Below, piece after piece: positions 8,586 through 18,007 of a stretch of 64,000 nt of DNA (its first letter is position 1; every line of letters begins with the position of its first letter). Origin of the DNA: Palsa-1447 sp964414785 (GTDB taxonomy: Bacteria; Verrucomicrobiota; Verrucomicrobiia; Opitutales; Opitutaceae); contig CAYPXZ010000001.1 in assembly GCA_964414785.1 (NCBI GenBank), forward strand, positions 62,001-126,000, read 5' to 3'. The notes below the pieces were generated by a model, which was given only the letters and a program-made list of their open reading frames with translations, did not search any database and had not been told where the DNA came from. Made by a program: the position numbers and the translations under genes.

Positions 8586-11500
8586 ATGATCAAGCTGGGT
8601 ACCGTACTTGCGGCTGCGCTCGTGGCCTGCGGGCCCGCGAGCGCCGGCGCCGCGGAGTCCGCGGTTCCCTCTTCGGTCCGGTTCAACCGAGACGTGCGCC
8701 CGATCATGGCGAACACCTGCTTCAAGTGCCACGGCCCCGACCCCAAGGCGAACCGGGCGAGCCTGCGCCTGGACCTGCCGGAGAACGCGCTCATGCAGCG
8801 AAAGGACAAGGCGGGAAGGACCTTGACACCCATCGTGCCGGGCAATCCCGAAGCCTCCGAGGTCTGGCGGCGGATCAGCGCGGAGGACAAGGGCCAGGTG
8901 ATGCCTCCGCCCGACTCGCTCCACCTGCTTACGGCCAGGGACAAGGCCGTCATCCGGCGCTGGATCGAGCAGGGCGCGGTTTACGAGCCCCACTGGGCCT
9001 ACATTGCACCGAGGAAGGCCGAGATCCCCGGGGCGGGGAAGGCCAACCCCGTCGACGCCTTCGTCCGCCAGGAGCTGCAGGCCCGCGGGATCGCTCCCTC
9101 CCCGGAAGCGGACCGCAGGACCCTCATTCGCCGCCTTAGCCTCGACCTCGTGGGGCTCCCCCCCACGGTCGCCGAGACCGAGGCCTTCGTCGGGGACACC
9201 CGGCCGGACGCCTACGAGAGGCTCGTCGAGCGGCTTCTCGCCTCGCCCCACTACGGGGAGCGGATGGCGGTCGCATGGCTCGACCTCGCCCGGTTCGCCG
9301 ACACCGTCGGCTTCCACGGCGACCAGCTCTACAACAATTTTCCCTACCGCGACTACGTGATCGAGGCGTTCAACGAGAACGAGCCCTACGACCAGTTCAC
9401 CCGCGAGCAGATCGCCGGCGACCTACTGCCGGGAGCCACCGACAGGCAGCGGGTCGCCAGCGGCTTCAACCGCCTGAACATGGTGACGCGCGAGGGGGGC
9501 GCCCAGTCGAAGGAATACATCGCGAAATACGCCGCGGACCGGGTCCGGACCGTCTCGACCGCGTGGCTCGGGTCGACCATGGGATGCTGCGAGTGCCACG
9601 ACCACAAGTACGACCCCTTCAAGGCCCGGGACTTCTACGCGATGGAGGCCTACTTCGGGGACGTGAAGCAGTACGGCGTCTACCAGAATTACGACTACAC
9701 GCCGGAGCCGGACCTGAAGGGGTTCTCAAACGATTCCCCATTCCCGCCGGAGATCGAGGTCGACAGCCCGTACCTGCGGGCGCGCCTGGCGAGGCTGCAG
9801 GAGCGCTGCAGGGCGCGCCTGGCGTCGGTGGTCGGGGCGATTTGCTCCAGTCCCGCGCTGGCGGCCGCGTCGCGCGACTGGGCCGGTCGTGTCGCGGCGC
9901 GCCTGAAGGCCGACGCCCAGGGCTGGTCCGTCCTTCCCGTGTCCGACGCGAAGCCGCTCAAGGACGGCGCCGTGAAGGTCCTCGCCGACCAGAGCGCCCG
10001 CTTGGGACCGGTGAAGGATTCGGCCGCCTACAAGGCGGGGGACGGGGCGGTCCTGACGCTTTCGCCGGGTCCAGGGCCGATCGCCACGGTGCGCCTCGAG
10101 GTCCTGCCGGATGAGTCCTACAACGGGCGCGTCTCGAGTACGACGGACGACTCGTTCACGGTGACCCTTGAGCTCGCCCTACTCGGCGCCGGCAAGGACA
10201 AGGCGAAGTCCATCAGCCTCGCCGACGGGTTTCCGAACCAGCCGACGGCCACGTACTTCAACGGCCGGCTTGTCACCTCCATCACCTCGGCGTGGACCTC
10301 GCCCGCCGCCCTGGCGCGCACGGCCCAGTCGCTGGTGATCGTGCTCACGGAGCCCGTCGAATTGAAGGAGGGTGACCGGCTCGTCGCCACGGTCACGAGC
10401 GAGAACGCAAGCCGGGTGCGCATCTCGGCGTCGCCGCTGGGGGAGCGGGTCCCCGGGTCCGCGTCGTGGCGGGAGGTGGGGGAGGCGTTCGGGGCCGCCC
10501 TTCCGACTCCGGATCAGGAGCGGGTCATCGCCTCCGAGTTCTTCGAGGGGACCCAGGCCTCCCACGAGGGCGAGTTCGCCGCGATGCTCAACGACGTGAG
10601 GGCCGCCGTGGCCTGCCGCGACGGCCGCGCGTTCACCACCGTGACGGTGGCGACGACGCCCGCGGTCACGCGCATCCTGCCGCGGGGCAACTGGCAGGAC
10701 GAGTCCGGCGAGGTCGTGCAGCCGTCGCCCCCCGCGTTCCTGCCCGGTCTGCGCCCCGGGGTCGCGCGCCAGTCCCGCCTCGACCTCGCCAACTGGATCG
10801 TGTCGCGCGAGAACCCGCTCACGGCGCGCGCCTTCGTCAACCGGCTCTGGAAGCAGTTCTTCGGGACAGGGCTCTCGGCAATCGTCGAGGATCTCGGCAC
10901 TCAGGGCGAGTACCCGAGCCACCCCGAGCTGCTCGACTGGCTCGCCGTGGAATTCATGGACAGGGGCTGGGACGTGAAGGCGATGGTGCGCCAGATCGTC
11001 ATGTCGTCGACCTACAGGCAGAGCTCCACCTACCGGCCGGAGCTCGCCGAGGTCGACCCGAACAACCGGCTCCTGGCCCGCCAGACCCCGCGCCGCCTGG
11101 AGGCGGAGTTCGTGCGCGACAACGCCCTGTTCGCCGCGGGGCTCATCAGCCTGGATATCGGCGGTCCGAGCGTCTACCCCTACCAGCCCGAGGGCTACTA
11201 TTCGGCGCTGCAGTTCCCCGACCGCGAGTACCTCCCTGACGAGGACGAGCGCCAGTTCCGGCGCGGGGTGTACGTCCACTGGCAGCGGACCTTCCTGCAC
11301 CCGATGCTCGCGAATTTCGACGCGCCGTCCCGGGAGGAGTGCACCGCATCCCGGATCGTCTCGAGCACCCCGCAGCAGGCGCTGACGCTTCTCAACGACC
11401 CGACCTTCGTCGAGGCCGCCCGGGGCCTCGCGGAGCGGGCCCTGTGCGAGCGTCCGGGGGCGGGCTTCAGGGCGGACCTCGACGACGCGTTCCGCAACCT

Positions 11501-11717
11501 CCTCGCGCGGCCGCCGAGCGAGCGCGAGAGGGATTCGCTCCAGCGGTTCTTCGAGGAGCAGCTCGCCTACTACAAGGGGCAGCCCGACGAGGCGAGGAAG
11601 GTTGTCTCGATAGGCCAGCACCCCGCGCCGGCCTCGCTTGACCCGCCCACCTTGGCCGCGTGGATCTCGGTCGCCCGCGTCCTTGTGAACCTGAACGAGG
11701 CCATTGTCCGCTACTAG
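8586..11717 (+). CDS. Exported DUF1549/DUF1553 planctomycetal c-type cytochrome protein
   Basis: 1043 residues from the ATG at 8586, with signal peptide MIKLGTVLAAALVACGPASA. A PSCyt1 haem-binding domain follows (FNRDVRPIMANTCFKCHGPD, CxxCH motif). The DUF1549 domain starts near VDAFVRQELQARGIAPSPEA and includes the conserved STMGCCECHDHKYDPF. A roughly 250-residue beta-rich insert leads to the C-terminal DUF1553 domain (RQSRLDLANWIVSRENPLTA RAFVNRLWKQFFGTGL..., ending LNLNEAIVRY). It opens a four-gene operon of exported proteins, with 7 bases to the next gene. The family is common in Planctomycetes and Verrucomicrobia and usually pairs with DUF1501, as here. The biochemical role is not established, though periplasmic redox chemistry linked to polymer breakdown is often proposed. 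Confidence 0.9.
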   Translation: MIKLGTVLAAALVACGPASAGAAESAVPSSVRFNRDVRPIMANTCFKCHGPDPKANRASLRLDLPENALMQRKDKAGRTLTPIVPGNPEASEVWRRISAEDKGQVMPPPDSLHLLTARDKAVIRRWIEQGAVYEPHWAYIAPRKAEIPGAGKANPVDAFVRQELQARGIAPSPEADRRTLIRRLSLDLVGLPPTVAETEAFVGDTRPDAYERLVERLLASPHYGERMAVAWLDLARFADTVGFHGDQLYNNFPYRDYVIEAFNENEPYDQFTREQIAGDLLPGATDRQRVASGFNRLNMVTREGGAQSKEYIAKYAADRVRTVSTAWLGSTMGCCECHDHKYDPFKARDFYAMEAYFGDVKQYGVYQNYDYTPEPDLKGFSNDSPFPPEIEVDSPYLRARLARLQERCRARLASVVGAICSSPALAAASRDWAGRVAARLKADAQGWSVLPVSDAKPLKDGAVKVLADQSARLGPVKDSAAYKAGDGAVLTLSPGPGPIATVRLEVLPDESYNGRVSSTTDDSFTVTLELALLGAGKDKAKSISLADGFPNQPTATYFNGRLVTSITSAWTSPAALARTAQSLVIVLTEPVELKEGDRLVATVTSENASRVRISASPLGERVPGSASWREVGEAFGAALPTPDQERVIASEFFEGTQASHEGEFAAMLNDVRAAVACRDGRAFTTVTVATTPAVTRILPRGNWQDESGEVVQPSPPAFLPGLRPGVARQSRLDLANWIVSRENPLTARAFVNRLWKQFFGTGLSAIVEDLGTQGEYPSHPELLDWLAVEFMDRGWDVKAMVRQIVMSSTYRQSSTYRPELAEVDPNNRLLARQTPRRLEAEFVRDNALFAAGLISLDIGGPSVYPYQPEGYYSALQFPDREYLPDEDERQFRRGVYVHWQRTFLHPMLANFDAPSREECTASRIVSSTPQQALTLLNDPTFVEAARGLAERALCERPGAGFRADLDDAFRNLLARPPSERERDSLQRFFEEQLAYYKGQPDEARKVVSIGQHPAPASLDPPTLAAWISVARVLVNLNEAIVRY

Positions 11718-11724
11718 GAAACCC

Positions 11725-13197
11725 ATGAGCACACCCTTTGAAGCGGAATTCTTTAGGCGGCGGCAGCTTGAGTGGTCGCGAAGGACCTTTCTCGGTAAGT
11801 CCGCGCAGGCGCTCGGCGCCCTTGCGCTCGGCTCGCTCGCGAATCCCCGGCTGTTCTCAGGCGGCGAGCCGGCGGGTGCGCCCGAGGGCGGGCGCTGGCC
11901 GGGCATCCTGCCCTCGCCGCACTTTCCGCCGCGGGCCAAGCGGGTGATCCACCTGTACATGGCCGGCGGCCCGTCCCACGTGGACCTGTTCGACCCCAAG
12001 CCCGAGCTCAACCGGATCCACGGCCAGCCCTTCCCGGCGTCGTTCACGAACGGCCAGCAGCTCGCGCAGCTCCAGAACACGAAGCTCCTCGCGCGCGGCT
12101 CGTCCTTCACCTTTTCGCGCTGCGGCCTGTCGGGGCAGGTGATCTCCGACCTCCTCCCGTTCACGCAGCAGATCGCGGACGACATCTGCGTCGTCCGCTC
12201 GATGCACACCGAGCAGATCAACCACGACCCGGCTCACGCCTTCATGAACGCCGGGTCCATGGTGAAGGGCAGGCCCAGCATGGGGTCATGGCTCCTGTAC
12301 GGGCTCGGCTCCGAGACCGAGAACCTCCCGGGCTTCGTGGTCCTCATGTCGCGCGGGCCCTCGGGCGGGGAGCAGCCGGTGTCCGCCAGACAGTGGTCCG
12401 CGGGCTTCCTGCCGAGCCGCTTCCAGGGCGTGCAGTTCCAGAGCAAGGGGGTTCCCGTGCACTACGTGGGCAACCCCGACGGGGTGTGCCAGAGCACGCA
12501 GCGCCAGGTGATCGACGAGATCGCCCGCCTCAACGGCTTCCACGGAGAAGACACCCTGGACCCCGAGATCCAGACCCGGATCGCTCAGTACGAGCTCGCC
12601 TTCAAGATGCAGACCAGCATCCCCGACCTCGCGGACATGAGCAGCGAGCCCGAGTCGATCCGCCAGATGTACGGCGTGAAGGAGCCGGGCGACGGCTCGT
12701 TCGCCTCGAACTGCCTCCTGGCGCGGCGCCTCGCCGAGCGCGGGGTCCGCTTCATCCAGCTCTACCACCGGGGATGGGACCAGCACGGCAACCTGGACAA
12801 CGACATCAAGGACGTCTGCCGGCGGGTCGACCAGCCGAGCGCGGCCCTCGTGAAGGACCTGAAGCAGCGGGGGCTCCTCGACGACACCCTGATCCTCTGG
12901 GGAGGGGAATTCGGGAGGACCCCTATGGGGCAGGGCAGCGGGCGCGACCACCACATCAACGCGTTCTCGCTGTGGATGGCCGGGGGAGGGATCCGCGGGG
13001 GCCTCAGCTGGGGCTCCTCCGACGATCTCGGGTACAGGTATTTGGAGGATGGGCAGGAGATGCACGTCCACGACCTGCATGCCACGATGCTCGCGAGCTT
13101 CGGGATCGACCATGAGCGGCTGATCTACCGGTTCCAGGGCCGCGACTTCCGCCTGACGGACGTGCACGGGAAGGTCGCAAAGGGGATTTTCGCGTAA
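11725..13197 (+). CDS. Tat-exported DUF1501 protein
   Basis: 490 residues from the ATG at 11725. A twin-arginine signal is evident: WSRRTFLGKSAQALGALALG. The DUF1501 hallmarks follow: KRVIHLYMAGGPSHVDLFDP, the metal-site-like SMHTEQINHDPAHAFMNAGS, WDQHGNLDNDI and GGEFGRTPMGQGSGRDHH. DUF1501 proteins share the fold of the alkaline-phosphatase/sulfatase superfamily, and the HxxxH and GRDHH residues look like its metal ligands. It lies 7 bases after the DUF1549/DUF1553 gene and 10 bases before the next one. The constant pairing of these families suggests joint action in the periplasm. The substrate is unknown. Confidence 0.9.
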   Translation: MSTPFEAEFFRRRQLEWSRRTFLGKSAQALGALALGSLANPRLFSGGEPAGAPEGGRWPGILPSPHFPPRAKRVIHLYMAGGPSHVDLFDPKPELNRIHGQPFPASFTNGQQLAQLQNTKLLARGSSFTFSRCGLSGQVISDLLPFTQQIADDICVVRSMHTEQINHDPAHAFMNAGSMVKGRPSMGSWLLYGLGSETENLPGFVVLMSRGPSGGEQPVSARQWSAGFLPSRFQGVQFQSKGVPVHYVGNPDGVCQSTQRQVIDEIARLNGFHGEDTLDPEIQTRIAQYELAFKMQTSIPDLADMSSEPESIRQMYGVKEPGDGSFASNCLLARRLAERGVRFIQLYHRGWDQHGNLDNDIKDVCRRVDQPSAALVKDLKQRGLLDDTLILWGGEFGRTPMGQGSGRDHHINAFSLWMAGGGIRGGLSWGSSDDLGYRYLEDGQEMHVHDLHATMLASFGIDHERLIYRFQGRDFRLTDVHGKVAKGIFA

Positions 13198-13207
13198 GGG
13201 GGATTGC

Positions 13208-14710
13208 ATGGGCGAACTCGGAATCTTCCTGGGCCGTTTCCACCCGCTGGTGGTCCATCTTCCGATCGGGGTCTTCCTGCTTCTCGGGGCCCTTGAGCTT
13301 GCCGGGATGGCCCGGCGGATCCGCGGGCTCACGTGGCTGCCCGGCGTAGGCCAGGCCGAGCGGGCGCTGATCCTCGCCCTAGGCGCGGCGGCCTCCGTGC
13401 TGGCGGCGTTCCTCGGATGGAAGCTCGCGCACGGCGGCGACTACGACATGGCCCTCGTCGGGCGGCACCAGGCGCTCGGGATTGCCGCCGCCCTCGCATC
13501 CGTCTTGGTCCTTGCCATGCACCGCTGGAGGCGGCTCTACGCCGCGGCGTATGCGGTCTCGCTCGCCCTCATCGTCCTCGCGGCCCACGCGGGCGCCAAG
13601 ATCACGCACGGGAGCGACTACCTCACCTCGCACCTGCCCCAGGCGATCGCGCGCCGCCTCGGGATGGAGACCGCGGCGACCGCGCCGGGTCAGCCCGCCG
13701 TCGCCTTCGACCGTGCCCTTGTCTTCGCGGACGCGATCCAGCCCATCCTGAAGGAGCGCTGCGAAAGCTGCCACGGCTCGGCGAAGAGCAACGGCGGCCT
13801 CAGGATGGACTCCTGGGACCTGCTCGCAAAGGGGGGCAAGCACGGGCCCGCGATCAAGCCAGGGGACCTTGCCGCGAGCCCCCTCGTACGCAGGATTGAC
13901 CTTCCCCAGGACGCGAAGGAGCACATGCCGCCAAGGGGCAAGCCCCAGCTGTCCGACGACGACCTGACGGTCCTGGAGTGGTGGGTCGATGCGGGGACTC
14001 CCCGTGACAAGCCCCTCTCGTCGCTCGACCTGCCGCCCCTTGTCGCGGCCGTCCTCGAGGAGAGGCTCGGGGGCGCCCCTGCGGGGGCCCCGCCCGAGCG
14101 CGCCGCGACACTCGCGCAGGCCGGGCGGATCGCGGAGAGCCTGGGCATCATCATTCGGCCGCTGACACCGGACGGCCCGTGGATCGAGGTCAACGCCCGC
14201 CCCGGCGCGAAGGCGTTCGGCGACGCGCAGCTAAGGCTGCTGGCGCCCATCGCGCCCGCAGTCCAGTGGCTCGACCTCGGGAACACGGCGGTCACCGACG
14301 GAGGGCTCTCGGCGCTCGGGGCGATGCGCGGATTGGAGCGGCTTCACCTCGACCAGACCCGCGTGACCGACGACGGGCTCTCGAGGCTCTCCCACCTCAG
14401 GCGCATCGAGTACCTCAACCTGCGGGGCACGGCCGTCACCGACAAGGGTTTGGCGTCCCTGCGCGCGCTGCCGAGGCTGCGCTCGCTCTATCTCTGGCAG
14501 ACCGCGGTGACGCCCGCCGCAGCCAGGGCGCTCGGCGAACTGCTCGTCGACAAGCGCCGCGTCACCCGATGGAAGTCGGAGGTGGCGGAGCGCGAGCGGC
14601 AGATCCAGGCCGAGCAGTTTGAGGCCAACACCGGCGAGTCACTCAACCTCGAACCGAAACCCCTCGTGGAGGCGTCCAAGGCCGCCGCGCCACCCCCGAA
14701 GATCCCATGA
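13208..14710 (+). CDS. Membrane protein fusing DUF2231-like helices, cytochrome c domain and leucine-rich repeats
   Basis: 500 residues. Residues 1-150 contain four membrane helices and start like DUF2231 proteins (GRFHPLVVHLPIGVFLLLGA). A PSCyt1-type haem domain follows at about 165-265 (FADAIQPILKERCESCHGSA, CxxCH, then HMPPRGKPQLSDDDL). After a linker rich in Ala, Gly and Pro come three to four leucine-rich repeats at about 340-450 (WLDLGNTAVTDGGLSAL, RLHLDQTRVTDDGLSRL, YLNLRGTAVTDKGLASL), ending in a charged tail. The gene overlaps the next by 4 bases (ATGA). The layout suggests a membrane anchor that positions a haem domain and a protein-binding platform for the exported partners of this operon. 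Confidence 0.85.
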   Translation: MGELGIFLGRFHPLVVHLPIGVFLLLGALELAGMARRIRGLTWLPGVGQAERALILALGAAASVLAAFLGWKLAHGGDYDMALVGRHQALGIAAALASVLVLAMHRWRRLYAAAYAVSLALIVLAAHAGAKITHGSDYLTSHLPQAIARRLGMETAATAPGQPAVAFDRALVFADAIQPILKERCESCHGSAKSNGGLRMDSWDLLAKGGKHGPAIKPGDLAASPLVRRIDLPQDAKEHMPPRGKPQLSDDDLTVLEWWVDAGTPRDKPLSSLDLPPLVAAVLEERLGGAPAGAPPERAATLAQAGRIAESLGIIIRPLTPDGPWIEVNARPGAKAFGDAQLRLLAPIAPAVQWLDLGNTAVTDGGLSALGAMRGLERLHLDQTRVTDDGLSRLSHLRRIEYLNLRGTAVTDKGLASLRALPRLRSLYLWQTAVTPAAARALGELLVDKRRVTRWKSEVAERERQIQAEQFEANTGESLNLEPKPLVEASKAAAPPPKIP

Positions 14711-15771
14711 CGACGATGAACATGATATCCAGGAGATCCTTCCTCGTTCGGAGCGCCACGCTGGCCGCGGCGGCGACGGTTCCGTCCTTCTTCGTCCGCG
14801 CCTCCGACAAGTCGGGGAGCGGCCTGCCCGTCGTCGGCTCGGGCGAGCACACGTACGAGTGCGTGCACGACTGGCTTCTCCCGCCGGAGGGCCTGGTCTG
14901 GGGCGACACCCACGGCCTCTGCCAGGACGCCGCGGGAAACATCTACGTCGCGCACACGGTCAACCGGTCGAGCATGCGCGCAGAGGCGATCGTGGTCTAC
15001 GACGCCTCGGGGAAGTTCGTCAGGGCCTTCGGCGAGGATTTCCGCGGGGGCGCGCACGGGCTGAATCTCAGGCGCGAGGGGAGTGAGGAGCACCTGTACC
15101 ACTGCGACATCAACCGCTGCAAGGTGGTGAAGACGACGCTTGCCGGCGAGGTCCTCTGGCAGCACGGCTACCCGCGCGAGGATCCCGCCTACGGGGGCGC
15201 CCCGATCGACTTTGTGCCCACGAACGTCGCGTTCGCGCCGAACGGGGACTTCTACGTGGGGGACGGGTACGGATCCAGCCACATGCTGCGCTTCTCCGCC
15301 GACGGCCGCTTCCTGGGTGAGATCGCGCACCCCGGCCATGGCGACGGGGAGCTCGACAACCCTCACGGCCAATGGGTCGACACCCGGGGTGCCGAGCCTG
15401 TGCTGGTCGTCGCCGACCGGGGCAACCGACGCCTCCAGGTGTTCTCCCTTGACGGGAGGCACCTTCGCACGGTGAAGGACGATTCACGCCTGAGGATGCC
15501 GTGCCACTTCGACGTCCGCGGGGATTGGATGGTCTGTCCCGACCTGGACAGCCAGGTCTGCATCCTCGACCGAGACTACCGGGTCGTGGCCCAGCTGGGT
15601 GACGGCATTGCGATCAACGGCAAGGTGGGCTCCAGGCGCGGCCAAGCGCGCAGCGAATTCACACCCGGGAAGTTCATCACCCCGCATGCCGCGATCTTCC
15701 TGCAGAGCGGCGACATCCTGGTTGCGGAGTGGCTTCCGATCGGGCGCCTCACGCTGTTGCGGCGGGCGTAG
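14707..15771 (+). CDS. Tat-exported NHL-type beta-propeller protein
   Basis: 354 residues. Tat signal at the N terminus (SRRSFLVRSATLAAAATVPS). The body shows repeated NHL-like blades: GDTHGLCQDAAGNIYVAHTV, NVAFAPNGDFYVGDGYG, GELDNPHGQWVDTRG and VLVVADRGNRRLQVFSLDG. This is the pattern of six-bladed propellers such as peptidyl-alpha-hydroxyglycine lyase-like or SMP-30-like proteins. The start overlaps the stop of the upstream gene (ATGA), so it is the last gene of the operon. It ends 23 bases before the stop of a convergent gene. It is probably a periplasmic binding or scaffolding partner; enzymatic activity is not evident. Confidence 0.85.
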   Translation: MTTMNMISRRSFLVRSATLAAAATVPSFFVRASDKSGSGLPVVGSGEHTYECVHDWLLPPEGLVWGDTHGLCQDAAGNIYVAHTVNRSSMRAEAIVVYDASGKFVRAFGEDFRGGAHGLNLRREGSEEHLYHCDINRCKVVKTTLAGEVLWQHGYPREDPAYGGAPIDFVPTNVAFAPNGDFYVGDGYGSSHMLRFSADGRFLGEIAHPGHGDGELDNPHGQWVDTRGAEPVLVVADRGNRRLQVFSLDGRHLRTVKDDSRLRMPCHFDVRGDWMVCPDLDSQVCILDRDYRVVAQLGDGIAINGKVGSRRGQARSEFTPGKFITPHAAIFLQSGDILVAEWLPIGRLTLLRRA

Positions 15772-15794
15772 GATTGCGGCGGGTCTCCCAGGGC

Positions 15795-16073
15795 TCAGGC
15801 GAAATTTGGGTAGCGCTCTCCGAGGTAGCTCAGGATGTCATCCTGGTCGCCCCCGGTGTCCCATGCCACCGTGCGCGCGATCGAAAAGAGGGTTTCCTTT
15901 CCCTTGCCGTGCCCCAGGGCTATCGCCATCGCCTCGCTCGGATTGATCAGGCGGCCCTGCCCCAGGGCGACGTGCGCCTGCTTCAGGGCCAGTTCGATGG
16001 CCGCAGCGGTCACCTTGTCGGGGTGGGTGTTGCAGTAACGTCCCGTGAATTTTCGGTGTGCGAGGTCGTCCAT
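15795..16073 (-). CDS. Small hypothetical protein
   Basis: 92 residues from the ATG at 16073 (MDDLAHRKFTGRYCNTHPDK). It is soluble, with no motif I can name; there is a helical stretch AAAIELALKQAHVALGQGRL and an acidic tail (DTGGDQDDILSYLGERYPNF). It lies convergent to the exported operon and divergent from the cyclophilin. An ATG six codons earlier is also possible. Coding status is supported by codon pattern only. Confidence 0.55.
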   Translation of the reverse strand: MDDLAHRKFTGRYCNTHPDKVTAAAIELALKQAHVALGQGRLINPSEAMAIALGHGKGKETLFSIARTVAWDTGGDQDDILSYLGERYPNFA

Positions 16074-16286
16074 GGGGCGTGGTGGCTCCAATTCTTATAC
16101 GGCACGGCTGGCCGTGGGCTTGACCCGCACCGGGCGATCATGACCGGGGGTTGATTGGGATAATTATCTAATCCATTGCGCATAAATGAGTTTTGTATCA
16201 TTGAGGCCGTTATTCCGGCATATCGCCTTGCCTCATGGACCCGCCCCGTCATGCAAGTTGCTGGTGAATAGACACCTGCCGGGATT

Positions 16287-16913
16287 ATGAAACGAACCGC
16301 CCTGATCGCCTGCGTCGCCGTCCTCCTTGCCTCGTGCATGGGCGACGTGCCCCGTCCGCCGAACGAGACCGCCCCGGCCGCCTTCCGGGTCGCGATGGAC
16401 ACCAGTCGCGGCCCCATCGTGATCGACGTGACCCGATCGAATGGGCCGATCGGGGCCGACCGCCTGTTCAACATGGTCAAGGCGGGCTACCTGGACGGCG
16501 CCCGATTCTTCCGGGTCGTTCCCGGGTTTGTGGTCCAGTTCGGGCTCTCCGGCAAACCCGAGCTCACGAAGGCGTGGGACAACCCCATCAAGGACGACCC
16601 GGTCGTCGCGTCGAATTCAAACACGCGGGGAACCGTCGTCTTTGCCATGACATCCGACCCCAACTCCAGGACGACGCAGCTCTTCATCAACCTCGGGGAC
16701 AACCGCAACCTGGACAAGGCGGGCTTCGTGCCGGTCGGCAGGGTCGTCGAGGGCATGGAGAACGTGGACCGGATCTTCTCGGGCTACGGCGAGAACCCCG
16801 ACCAGGACCTGATCAGCGCCCAGGGCAATGCCTACCTGGAGAAGTCCTTTCCGAGCCTCGACTACATCAAGACCGCGCGGCTGGAGCCCCTGGGAGGCGC
16901 CCCGTCGCATTAG
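16287..16913 (+). CDS. Cyclophilin-type peptidyl-prolyl cis-trans isomerase, lipoprotein
   Basis: 208 residues. The signal peptide ends in a lipobox (VAVLLASC, Cys at about residue 18), so the protein should be lipid-anchored outside the cytoplasm. The cyclophilin core has FFRVVPGFVVQFG (catalytic Arg and Gln), GTVVFAMTSDPNSRTTQLFI and GFVPVGRVVEGM. The classical Trp that binds cyclosporin is absent, as in many bacterial cyclophilins. It would assist folding of exported proteins. Its 3' end overlaps the convergent HDOD gene by 4 bases. Confidence 0.88.
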   Translation: MKRTALIACVAVLLASCMGDVPRPPNETAPAAFRVAMDTSRGPIVIDVTRSNGPIGADRLFNMVKAGYLDGARFFRVVPGFVVQFGLSGKPELTKAWDNPIKDDPVVASNSNTRGTVVFAMTSDPNSRTTQLFINLGDNRNLDKAGFVPVGRVVEGMENVDRIFSGYGENPDQDLISAQGNAYLEKSFPSLDYIKTARLEPLGGAPSH

Positions 16914-17869
16914 GCGTAGCGGTCGATGAAGCTGCGCGTGATCGAGTGACTCGCGATCTCGCGCTCGGCGCTCGGGAAGGTGAGGCAGGACTTTCCGGGG
17001 AGGCTCGACTCGAGGAGCGAGCTCACGTCGGCCATCCGAAGGCGGACCTCCTGCGCCATCTCCTCCATCTGGCCCCGCGTGACCTTCACGGCGCGCAGCA
17101 GCTGCGCGTCCGGCATCGGGGACTCCTCCGCGCGGCACACCGTGTTGCGCAGCCACTTGGCGAGGTGCAGGGCGCACGACAGCTGAAAGTGGGCCGAGGT
17201 CCCGCGCGGCAGATACTGCCAGCGCACGGGCTCGGACATGACGGCGGGGAATTCCCAGTGCCTGAGCAGCGCGGCCCCGGCCTCGGCGTTGTGGAACCCG
17301 AGGGTCGCCCGCTCGGCCTCGCACGTCTCCAGGGGGAGGTCCCCGCCGGCGAAGTACATTCCCAGCTGCTGGCGGAACGCCCATTCGTCGATCGCGACGA
17401 GACCCACGCAATGCAGCAGCCCCACGGTGTAGGCGATGTCCCGGCTGATGCCGAGTCGCTCCGCAAGCACCTCGGCGGACAGGGCGCACGCGACGCTCCG
17501 GCGCCAGAGGTCGTCCGCCTCGATCCCGTAGGTCGCAAGCGGCCTGATCAGCACCTGCGAGGACACGGCGACGGAGACCAGCTCGTAGACCTGGTCGAAC
17601 CCGACCCGGTTGACCGCCTCGTCGACCGTGTAGCAGCGCATGCCCTGGCTGTAGTAGGCGCTGTTGCCCATCTGAAGCACGCGGGCGGCGATGCCCGGGT
17701 CCAGGCGGATGAGCGAGACCACCTCCGTCATGGAGGAGTTTCCGTCGCTTAGGAGGTTCTTCAGCTTGGGGAGAACCCGCGGCGCAGACGGCAGAAAGCG
17801 CAGCAGCCGGACGATTTCGTCGGGTGCTAGGCGATAGCCATTGGGTGATGCGGATGGGTCCTGCAACAT
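16910..17869 (-). CDS. HDOD-domain signalling protein (first of three)
   Basis: 319 residues from the ATG at 17869. The HDOD core begins LRFLPSAPRVLPKLKNLLSD and continues with VVSLIRLDPGIAARVLQMGN, TVDEAVNRVGFDQVYELVSV and YTVGLLHCVGLVAIDEW. HDOD is a non-catalytic HD relative found in two-component, c-di-GMP and motility systems. A sigma-28-like promoter ends 8 bases upstream of this start, which rules out the longer frame to 17944 and links the gene to the motility regulon. No enzyme domain is attached, so it probably acts through protein contacts. Confidence 0.85.
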   Translation of the reverse strand: MLQDPSASPNGYRLAPDEIVRLLRFLPSAPRVLPKLKNLLSDGNSSMTEVVSLIRLDPGIAARVLQMGNSAYYSQGMRCYTVDEAVNRVGFDQVYELVSVAVSSQVLIRPLATYGIEADDLWRRSVACALSAEVLAERLGISRDIAYTVGLLHCVGLVAIDEWAFRQQLGMYFAGGDLPLETCEAERATLGFHNAEAGAALLRHWEFPAVMSEPVRWQYLPRGTSAHFQLSCALHLAKWLRNTVCRAEESPMPDAQLLRAVKVTRGQMEEMAQEVRLRMADVSSLLESSLPGKSCLTFPSAEREIASHSITRSFIDRYA

Positions 17870-17876
17870 CACGTCC

Positions 17877-17903
17877 TTATCGACCCAAACGCCCGGAACT
17901 TTT
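17877..17903 (-). promoter_or_regulatory. Sigma-28 (FliA)-like promoter of the first HDOD gene
   Basis: On the minus strand AAAAGTTC, an 11-base spacer, then GTCGATAA. Against TAAAGTTT-N11-GCCGATAA that is 6/8 and 7/8. It sits almost directly before the ATG at 17869, implying a very short leader. Confidence 0.65.
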
Positions 17904-18007
17904 GCGGATAGACGGCCGGAAACGGGGTTATCCCGCGGGCCCATGAGGGGTTAGGCCGGCTGAGAAATCCCGGCTGACGCCTCGAGACTCACCCCCTGGG
18001 GGCACCG

